Below, piece after piece: positions 7,943-12,843 of a stretch of 12,843 nucleotides of DNA. Where the stretch lies: contig JAAYHI010000059.1 of assembly GCA_012727415.1 (NCBI GenBank), forward strand, positions 1-12,843. Reading direction: 5' to 3'. Every line of letters begins with the position of its first letter. Position 1 is the first letter of the stretch. This DNA comes from Bacillota bacterium (GTDB lineage: Bacteria > Bacillota > Proteinivoracia > UBA4975). The position numbers were made by a program, and so were the translations under genes. Below the pieces are notes generated by a model, which was not told where the DNA came from, made no database searches, and saw only the letters and a list, made by a program, of their open reading frames with translations.

Positions 7943-7971
7943 ATTATACCACTTCTCCCGGGACTATTCAA
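7943..7971 (-). promoter_or_regulatory. Promoter of the fapR-plsX-degV unit
   Basis: On the minus strand TTGAAT (7966-7971) and a perfect TATAAT (7943-7948) are separated by exactly 17 bases, giving a predicted start near 7936. It begins one base beyond the T-run of the rpmF terminator, so the two transcription units are packed back to back. Other TATAAT-like strings nearer the gene lie within the palindrome at 7913-7931 and are probably operator rather than -10 boxes. Confidence 0.75.
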
Positions 7972-7972
7972 T

Positions 7973-8009
7973 AAAAAAAAAGAACAGGAAGAATATCCTC
8001 CTATTCCTG
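7973..8009 (-). terminator. Intrinsic terminator of yceD-rpmF
   Basis: On the minus strand CAGGAA (8004-8009) pairs with TTCCTG (7985-7990); an alternative inner GAATA/TATTC pairing is possible. A T-rich tail follows directly, TTC and then nine T residues (7973-7981). The rpmF stop codon lies just inside the hairpin loop. This is the clearest intrinsic terminator in the window and separates the rpmF unit from fapR. Confidence 0.8.
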
Positions 8010-8177
8010 ATTGATGACTGCCCTGTCCTTGTAAAAGCCACAATTGGGGCAGACTCTGTGAGGCAATTTATACTCATGGCATTGGGGACAAGCAATGAGA
8101 TTGGGGCTTTTCAGCTTCCACTGGGAACGCCGCTTTGCCTGCCGGGTTTGTGAAGTCTTACGCTTAGGTACCGCCAC
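8001..8177 (-). CDS. rpmF: 50S ribosomal protein L32
   Basis: L32 is a small zinc-binding protein of the large ribosomal subunit near the peptidyl-transferase region. The 58-residue product starts MAVPKRKTSQTRQAKRRSQW, the L32 signature, and carries a four-cysteine zinc ribbon, CPQC (30-33) and CPNC (43-46), making it the zinc-binding (C+) form. The start is GTG, preceded by AGGAGGT at ideal spacing. It lies 16 bases after yceD, a pairing conserved across bacteria, and ends in an intrinsic terminator. Confidence 0.96.
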   Translation of the reverse strand: MAVPKRKTSQTRQAKRRSQWKLKSPNLIACPQCHEYKLPHRVCPNCGFYKDRAVINQE

Positions 8178-8193
8178 TTGCTACACCTCCTGA

Positions 8194-8694
8194 CTACTTG
8201 CTGATAAGTTTTTCCAAAACTGCCAGGCGGGGATCACCCGATTGTGGCTTGCAGTCACAGGAAACCTGATTTAAATCAGCTCCACAGTGAGGACATAAGC
8301 CCCGGCAGTCGGGTGAGCACAATATCTTTGCCGGAAGGCTGAGGATGACATTTTCCCGCAGCACTTCGGCAATATCGATATTGTCTCCATAAAAACAGTG
8401 AATGTCTTCATCTGCCTGATTGGCCAAGCGGCTGAATTCTTCATGGACATCCACCTCCAGGGGAATCTCAACAGGAGCAAGGCAGCGACTGCACTGGTGC
8501 GCAGTGCTGCTCCTTATCTTTCCCGTCAATACGTATAGATCCCCGGCATTGGTGCAGGTAAAATCAAACTTAAGGGGGCGCCAAATGTCTTTGGGTTCGG
8601 GCAGATCCAGCTCCTGAGGCGAGATGAGAAACTGGCCCTTTACCTGACCGGATTTGTTTTCCTGAATCTCTTTGATATTAATTAGCAGAGACAT
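8194..8694 (-). CDS. yceD: YceD/DUF177 family protein
   Basis: This family is found beside rpmF in most bacteria and has been linked to large-subunit rRNA (23S) accumulation, but its biochemical action is not firmly known. The 166-residue protein has the usual plan: a basic N-terminal beta region, CSRC (68-71) in the central motif HQCSRCLAPVEIPL, an acidic middle, and a C-terminal cysteine cluster (C126, C130, C134, C137, C146, C148) that could bind zinc, ending in DPRLAVLEKL. The ATG has a modest ribosome binding site (GGGAG about eight bases upstream). A promoter lies in the gap after ackA, so yceD-rpmF can be an independent unit. The same family is called YlbN in Bacillus. Confidence 0.93.
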   Translation of the reverse strand: MSLLINIKEIQENKSGQVKGQFLISPQELDLPEPKDIWRPLKFDFTCTNAGDLYVLTGKIRSSTAHQCSRCLAPVEIPLEVDVHEEFSRLANQADEDIHCFYGDNIDIAEVLRENVILSLPAKILCSPDCRGLCPHCGADLNQVSCDCKPQSGDPRLAVLEKLISK

Positions 8695-8727
8695 TTTCTA
8701 CACTCCCATTTTCAAAAGCCAATACTG

Positions 8728-8756
8728 ATGGTATTACAAGCAGGGCTCCTTGTCAA
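8728..8756 (-). promoter_or_regulatory. Promoter of yceD-rpmF
   Basis: On the minus strand a perfect -35 box TTGACA (8751-8756) is followed after 17 bases by TACCAT (8728-8733), a four-of-six -10 match. The predicted start is near 8721, giving a leader of about 27 bases. A short inverted repeat, AATAC-N5-GTATT (8721-8735), overlaps the -10 box and could be a regulatory site. Confidence 0.6.
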
Positions 8757-8759
8757 GAC

Positions 8760-9956
8760 TTAAGCGCCTGCAATTTCAGCCGTATCCCGGGCAATCATCA
8801 GCTCTTCATTTGTTGGAATGACAAAGACCTTTACCCGAGAGGAATCGGTGCTGATTTCAGCTTCTTTCCCGCGAACTCCGTTCTTTTTCTTGTCAATCTC
8901 CACGCCCAGGTAGCCCAAATTCTTGCACACTTCTTCCCGGGCAACATCGGAATTTTCCCCCAGGCCTGCAGTGAAGACAATGATATCTGCGCCATTCATC
9001 ACTGCTGCATAAGCACCAATATACTTCACTACCCGGTGATAGAAGGACTTCATGGCAAGGGCTGCGCGCCAGTTGCCCTCCTCCTCTGCCTGCTCCAAAT
9101 CGCGAAAGTCGCTGCTGACCCCCGAGATGCCATATACACCGGACTTTTTATTTAACATTTTATTTACTTCATCTGCCGTCATCCCCAAGTAATTCAGCAT
9201 GTGAATGATAATCGCCGGATCAATATCCCCGGAACGAGTTCCCATAATCAATCCTTCCAGGGGAGTAAAGCCCATGCTGGTCTCGACAGATTTACCGCCC
9301 TGGACTGCGGTGATGCTGGCACCATTTCCTAAATGACAAGTGATGATTTTTAATTCCTCCAGGGGCTTGCCCACGAGGGCAGCAGCTCTGTGGGCCACAT
9401 ACTGATGGGAGGTGCCGTGAAATCCGTATCTGCGAATTCCATGCTCCTTATACAGCTCATAAGGCAGCCCATATATATAAGCATAGTCGGGCATGGTCTG
9501 ATGAAAGGCTGTGTCAAATACCGCTACCTGGGGCACTCCCGGGAGGATTTCGGCACAGGCTTCAATCCCCATGATATTCGGGGGGTTGTGCAAGGGGGCC
9601 AGATCAATATTGCGCTTTATTGCTTCCATGACTTCGCTGTCGATTTTTACCGAACGGGCAAAGGCTTCTCCGCCGTGAACAACCCGATGGCCAATGGCAT
9701 CGATGTCCTCAAAACTCTCGAGGGGGCCATGCTCGGGGTGAGTCAGGGTTTCCAGAACAAGGCTGATTGCCTGCTTGTGACTCTCCAGGGGTTTTTCTAT
9801 CCTGACTTCATCTTTCCCGGGACAGGAATGAATTAACCGGGAGCCGGCAATGCCAATACGTTCGACAAGGCCCTTGGCCATAACTGCTTCCCGCTCCATA
9901 TCAAAGAGCTGGTACTTCAGGGAAGAACTGCCGCAATTGATGACGAGAATTTCCAT
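8760..9956 (-). CDS. ackA: Acetate kinase
   Basis: AckA reversibly transfers phosphate between ATP and acetate, giving acetyl-phosphate; in fermenters the reverse direction makes ATP and acetate. The 398-residue length is standard. Catalytic positions match the numbering of the well-studied Methanosarcina enzyme: Asn7 (VINCGSSSLK), Arg91 (HRVVHGGE), Asp148 (AVFDTAFHQ), His180 (RYGFHGTSH), Arg241 (GTRSGDIDP) and Glu384 (PTNEEL). HLGNGASI and FTAGLGENS are the phosphate and adenine motifs. The ATG has GGAGGT at good spacing. The usual partner pta (phosphotransacetylase) is not adjacent: downstream is yceD, and upstream on the other strand is tmcAL, itself an acetate-using enzyme. Promoter elements are weak, with CTGACA (10002-10007) and CATTAT (9978-9983) 18 bases apart. 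Confidence 0.97.
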   Translation of the reverse strand: MEILVINCGSSSLKYQLFDMEREAVMAKGLVERIGIAGSRLIHSCPGKDEVRIEKPLESHKQAISLVLETLTHPEHGPLESFEDIDAIGHRVVHGGEAFARSVKIDSEVMEAIKRNIDLAPLHNPPNIMGIEACAEILPGVPQVAVFDTAFHQTMPDYAYIYGLPYELYKEHGIRRYGFHGTSHQYVAHRAAALVGKPLEELKIITCHLGNGASITAVQGGKSVETSMGFTPLEGLIMGTRSGDIDPAIIIHMLNYLGMTADEVNKMLNKKSGVYGISGVSSDFRDLEQAEEEGNWRAALAMKSFYHRVVKYIGAYAAVMNGADIIVFTAGLGENSDVAREEVCKNLGYLGVEIDKKKNGVRGKEAEISTDSSRVKVFVIPTNEELMIARDTAEIAGA

Positions 9957-10019
9957 ATTCTTTACCTCCGCTATAATATAATGTTATATAATAGTTACCA
10001 CTGTCAGGGGGGATGGACC
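9957..10019. promoter_or_regulatory. Divergent ackA/tmcAL promoter region with AT-rich inverted repeat
   Basis: This 63-base gap must hold the promoters of both flanking genes. Its core, 9972-9993, is a 22-base imperfect palindrome (9 of 11 pairs match) made of TATAAT-like strings. Rightward, TTTCCA (9950-9955) and TATAAT (9972-9977) are 16 bases apart. Leftward, CTGACA (10002-10007) and CATTAT (9978-9983) are 18 apart. Both candidate -10 boxes lie in the palindrome, so the two promoters would compete or be controlled together. Ribosome binding sites GGAGGT (leftward) and AGGGGGGA (rightward) flank the core. Confidence 0.55.
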
Positions 10020-11147
10020 ATGAAAATCTTAGGCATAGTCGCCGAATACAATCCCATGCATTATGGTCACCTTTATCATTTAACCACTGCCCGGGCTGAA
10101 ACAAAGTGCGAATATGTAATTGTGGCCATGAGCGGAAACTATGTGCAGCGGGGAGAACCTGCCATTGTAAGCAAATGGGTGCGAGCAAAAATGGCCCTTG
10201 CCGCCGGAGCAGACCTGGTCCTGGAAATCCCCGCCTGGTTTTCCCTGCAAAGCGCTGAGGGATTTGCCAGGGCAGGGGTCCAGCTCCTGGACAACTGCGG
10301 CGTTACCCACATGAGCTTCGGCAGCGAGTCAGGAAACATTGATGACCTTCGGCAGCTTGCCCGATGGCTGCAACAACCGCGGCTTCAAGCAAACATTCGC
10401 GAGACCCTTGCCTCTGGCATTACTTATGCCGCGGCAGTAGAACAGGCAGCCCATTCCCTGGCACCCCATCTCAGCCATCTCTTGCGCAGCCCCAACAACA
10501 TCCTCGGTGTCGAGTACCTGCGGGCGATGGAGAACAGTGCCCTGTCCCCCCACACAGTGCCCAGAAATCCTGAGCATGCAAATGCTTCGCAAATCCGGGA
10601 GTTGCTCGCCCGAGGCGAAACAAAAGCAGCTTTGCGCCACATTCCTCCCCTGCCCCGGGGGCTGTTAGCTGCCGCCTTGAAAAGGACAGCACCCTTGTCT
10701 ATTGAAAACCTCAGCCAAGGAATATTCTACGCCTTAATTAATCTTGGAGTCAAGGGAATCAAGTCCTTGCCCGCCTGCTCCGAAGGCCTTGAAAACCGAA
10801 TATATAAAGCCCTTGCCGGCGCCAGCAATATAAGGGAGCTCATCGAGGCCGTCAAGACCAGGCGCTACCCCTATACAAGAATCAGGCGCCTGCTGCTGCA
10901 AGCCCTGCTTCGCTTCGATACGGCAGAATCACCGGGGAAAATTCCATATCTGCGCGTGCTGGCAGTATCCCCCCGGGGCAAGGAACTGCTCCCCGTCCTG
11001 GCCAGGAGCCCTTTGCCCCTGCTTTATTCTCCCAGGGACAAGTCTAAACTCAAGCCCCAGGATAAAAAATTTTTGTCTCTGGAAATTCGGGGAGAGGAAA
11101 TATACAAAATGGCGCAGAGGATGGCCTCCCCCGCAGAACTGGGCTGA
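10020..11147 (+). CDS. tmcAL: tRNA(Met) cytidine acetate ligase TmcAL (YlbM family)
   Basis: TmcAL, first characterised as YlbM in B. subtilis, uses acetate and ATP to make acetyl-AMP and acetylates the wobble cytidine (C34) of elongator tRNA-Met, which safeguards AUG decoding. The 375-residue product starts MKILGIVAEYNP and has the nucleotidyltransferase motif HYGH (14-17), MSGNYVQRGEPAI (37-49), FGSESG (100-105), SPNNILGVEYLRA (157-169) and ASQIREL (189-195). I chose the ATG at 10020, with AGGGGGGA just upstream, over an upstream in-frame ATG at 9981 inside the promoter region. It is shorter than the Bacillus protein (about 415 residues), partly through a compressed segment around 173-188. 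It is divergent from ackA and lies 48 bases before ylbJ. Confidence 0.93.
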   Translation: MKILGIVAEYNPMHYGHLYHLTTARAETKCEYVIVAMSGNYVQRGEPAIVSKWVRAKMALAAGADLVLEIPAWFSLQSAEGFARAGVQLLDNCGVTHMSFGSESGNIDDLRQLARWLQQPRLQANIRETLASGITYAAAVEQAAHSLAPHLSHLLRSPNNILGVEYLRAMENSALSPHTVPRNPEHANASQIRELLARGETKAALRHIPPLPRGLLAAALKRTAPLSIENLSQGIFYALINLGVKGIKSLPACSEGLENRIYKALAGASNIRELIEAVKTRRYPYTRIRRLLLQALLRFDTAESPGKIPYLRVLAVSPRGKELLPVLARSPLPLLYSPRDKSKLKPQDKKFLSLEIRGEEIYKMAQRMASPAELG

Positions 11148-11167
11148 ATAAAAAACTTGGGTCGGTA

Positions 11168-11185
11168 ATACTTGTATACAAATAG
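11168..11185 (+). promoter_or_regulatory. Palindrome upstream of ylbJ resembling a GntR-family operator
   Basis: ATACTTGTATACAAATAG contains the perfect 10-base palindrome TTGTATACAA, with further matching pairs outside it. It differs at only about two positions from the gluconate operator of B. subtilis GntR as I recall it (ATACTTGTATACAAGTAT). It overlaps the start of the ylbJ ribosome binding site, where a bound repressor would block transcription or elongation. The palindrome is seen; the regulator is inferred, and no GntR-family gene lies in the window. Confidence 0.45.
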
Positions 11186-11195
11186 GAGGGTTAGT

Positions 11196-12389
11196 ATGAG
11201 AGCGAAGTATTACCTGGCCCCGGCGGCAGCTTTTTTCCTCATAATCACTTTTGTAACCAGCCCGGCAATAACCCTGGAAGCATCCGCCCGGGGGCTGGAC
11301 CTGTGGTGGAATATTGTCCTTCCGTCGTTATTGCCTTTTTTTGTCGCCGCTGAGCTCCTCACTGGACTGGGCGCAGTGCACTTTCTCGGGGTTCTCCTGG
11401 AGCCTCTGATGCGACCCTTGTTCCGAGTGCCTGGAATTGGCGGCTTTATCTTTGCCCTGGGAATTGCCTCAGGCTCGCCAATGGGCGCCATGCTCACTGC
11501 CCGGTATCGAAGTATGGGGGCCCTCAGCAAAGAAGAAGGAGAAAGATTAATGTCCTTTGCCAATACTGCCGGGCCGTTGTTTATTACAGGAGCAGTTGCC
11601 ACAGGCATGCTGGGCTGGCCCGAAATTGGCGTAACCCTGCTCCTGGTCCACTATCTCTCCAGCATATCTACAGGGCTCGTCATGGGTTTTTACAAGGTGA
11701 AGGCCCTTAGTCCTGCCCCGCCAGGCAAGGGAAAATTTATCCTTGCCCGGGCAACCCAGGCCCTGGTTACCGCCCGGAACCAGGATGGGAGGCATTTAGG
11801 CAAACTACTGAGCGACGCCATAACCAAGGGGATAAATTCCCTCCTCCTGGTGGGAGGGTTTATTACCTGTTTTTCTGTGCTCATAGAATTGCTCAATGCC
11901 TCGGGGCTCATCCCCTGGCTTGCCTCTGTGCTGGCCGCAGATGCAGACGTCCTGGAAATAATAAGTGCCGGAATCCTGGAATTGACCAACGGCTGCCGCG
12001 AAGCCTCCCAGTCCTCTCTGCCTCTTGCCGGCAAACTCATAGCAATCAGCGCCATCCTGGCCTGGAGCGGTTTGTCAGTACAGGGACAGGCTGCCAGCTT
12101 TTGCAGCAGTACAGACTTGTCCCTGAAACCATACCTCCTTGCCCGGGGCATTCAGGCAGGCTTTGCCGCACTGTACACCGCCCTTCTCCTGAAAATCAAC
12201 TGGATTCCGCCACTGCCTGCGGCGGTCATCGACTTTGTCCGCCTCGGCCTGGGAACAAAGTACCTGGTGAGCCTGGCGTACTTAGGAGCAGTGTTGCTGG
12301 CATTAACAGCCATGGCCACAGCCCTTGGGCTTGTGACAACATGCCTGCAGCTAAAAGTCTTCGCCTTCCGGGTAAATCAGCGCAACTGA
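11196..12389 (+). CDS. ylbJ: Sporulation integral membrane protein YlbJ
   Basis: YlbJ is a polytopic membrane protein of spore formers; in B. subtilis it belongs to the mother-cell sporulation programme and affects spore properties, but what it transports, if anything, is unknown. The 397-residue product is almost wholly hydrophobic. A first membrane segment lies at about 6-27, followed by the family motif LDLWWNIVLPSLLPFF (34-49), LEPLMRPLFRVPGIGG, a GSPMGA loop, and SFANTAGPLFITGAVATGML typical of Gate-type domains; the second half repeats this general plan. I chose the ATG at 11196, five bases after AGGAGGG, over an in-frame TTG at 11172 inside the upstream palindrome. I saw no convincing sporulation-sigma promoter in the 48-base gap after tmcAL. 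Its end overlaps coaD by 13 bases tail to tail. Confidence 0.92.
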   Translation: MRAKYYLAPAAAFFLIITFVTSPAITLEASARGLDLWWNIVLPSLLPFFVAAELLTGLGAVHFLGVLLEPLMRPLFRVPGIGGFIFALGIASGSPMGAMLTARYRSMGALSKEEGERLMSFANTAGPLFITGAVATGMLGWPEIGVTLLLVHYLSSISTGLVMGFYKVKALSPAPPGKGKFILARATQALVTARNQDGRHLGKLLSDAITKGINSLLLVGGFITCFSVLIELLNASGLIPWLASVLAADADVLEIISAGILELTNGCREASQSSLPLAGKLIAISAILAWSGLSVQGQAASFCSSTDLSLKPYLLARGIQAGFAALYTALLLKINWIPPLPAAVIDFVRLGLGTKYLVSLAYLGAVLLALTAMATALGLVTTCLQLKVFAFRVNQRN

Positions 12390-12843
12390 CGGAGGATTTC
12401 GTCGTGAACCTCTGGCGGGACCAAATCTTTTATGCACCCTCCAAGCTTGGCAACCTCTTTGACGAGGCTGGAACTGAGGTAAGAATAACTGGTGTTGGTA
12501 GCCATAAACAATGTCTCCACATCTTCTGCCAGTTTTTTGTTCATCAAAGCCATTTGGAACTCAAACTCGAAATCTGAAATTGCCCGCAAGCCTTTTATCA
12601 CTATGCGGGCATTGTATTTCCTCGCCGCTTCAACCAGTAAGCCGTTAAAAGTAATTACTTCCACATTGGCCAGGTCCCGGGTCACTGCCTGCAGGTATCT
12701 TATCCGCTGCTCTGTGGAAAAAACCGGCTGTTTGCTGGAATTAACCGCCACCGCCACATAGACATGGGCGAAAATTTTAGCAGAGCGCTTGATGACGTCC
12801 AAGTGCCCCATGGTGACCGGGTCAAAACTGCCAGGATATAATG
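12377..12843 (-). CDS. coaD: Phosphopantetheine adenylyltransferase CoaD (5' end cut by the window)
   Basis: CoaD transfers AMP from ATP to 4'-phosphopantetheine, giving dephospho-CoA, the penultimate step of coenzyme A synthesis. Reading into the window edge, 154 residues are visible, starting LYPGSFDPVTMGHLDVI, so only about three to five N-terminal residues are missing and the ATG at 12811 is internal. Motifs seen are the nucleotidyltransferase TMGH (TxGH), KGLRAISDFEFEFQMALMN, and YSYLSSSLVKEVAKLGG, which holds the SSS ATP-binding loop. The C-terminus is normal. It is convergent with ylbJ and overlaps its last 13 bases. The coaD-ylbJ neighbourhood is also found in Bacillus. Confidence 0.96.
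   Translation of the reverse strand, partial: LYPGSFDPVTMGHLDVIKRSAKIFAHVYVAVAVNSSKQPVFSTEQRIRYLQAVTRDLANVEVITFNGLLVEAARKYNARIVIKGLRAISDFEFEFQMALMNKKLAEDVETLFMATNTSYSYLSSSLVKEVAKLGGCIKDLVPPEVHDEILRQLR

Noticed and set aside
11145..11185. A sigma-E-type promoter for ylbJ (GAATAAA and TATACAAA)
   Set aside because: The spacing is 22 bases, far longer than the roughly 13-15 expected, so the match is probably chance.
1..12843. Mobile element, CRISPR array, tRNA/rRNA genes or riboswitch
   Set aside because: No transposase, direct-repeat array, cloverleaf or rRNA-like sequence was seen, and all intergenic gaps are too short for a known riboswitch class.

Overview
The window is a compact stretch of bacterial housekeeping DNA, about half G+C. 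It fits a spore-forming member of the Bacillota, probably a Clostridia-type lineage rather than Bacillus. The reasons are the fapR-plsX-acpP-rnc-smc-ftsY order typical of Gram-positive bacteria, the malonyl-CoA repressor FapR (known from Bacillota), the sporulation membrane protein YlbJ, the short FtsY without a long acidic N-terminus, strong GGAGG-type ribosome binding sites, and frequent GTG and TTG starts. I cannot name the species from sequence alone.

Layout, left to right: positions 1-9956 are transcribed leftward. In transcription order the genes are ackA (acetate kinase), yceD/DUF177 and rpmF (ribosomal protein L32), ended by an intrinsic terminator. Then come fapR, plsX and a DegV-family fatty-acid-binding protein, followed by acpP, rnc, smc and ftsY. 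A consensus-like promoter lies in front of yceD, another in front of fapR with an apparent FapR operator, and a third in front of acpP. From 10020 two genes run rightward: tmcAL (tRNA-Met cytidine acetate ligase) and ylbJ. At the right edge coaD (phosphopantetheine adenylyltransferase) runs leftward, overlaps the end of ylbJ tail to tail, and is cut by the window end.

How the genes work together: FapR, PlsX, DegV and ACP form a membrane-lipid module. FapR senses malonyl-CoA, PlsX exchanges acyl groups between ACP and phosphate, ACP carries acyl chains, and DegV/FakB proteins present free fatty acids to a kinase that makes acyl-phosphate. CoaD supplies the CoA pathway from which ACP's prosthetic group comes. 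Rnc, Smc and FtsY serve RNA processing, chromosome organisation and membrane protein targeting. AckA and TmcAL, divergently transcribed from a shared AT-rich region, both use acetate and ATP.

I found no mobile element, CRISPR array, tRNA or rRNA, and no gene that looks like a wholly new system. The most interesting signals are the DegV gene occupying the slot where fabD/fabG lie in Bacillus, the apparent autoregulatory FapR operator, a near-match to a GntR-type operator in front of ylbJ, and the divergent ackA/tmcAL pair with an imperfect palindrome between them. No gene-free stretch exceeds 300 bases.
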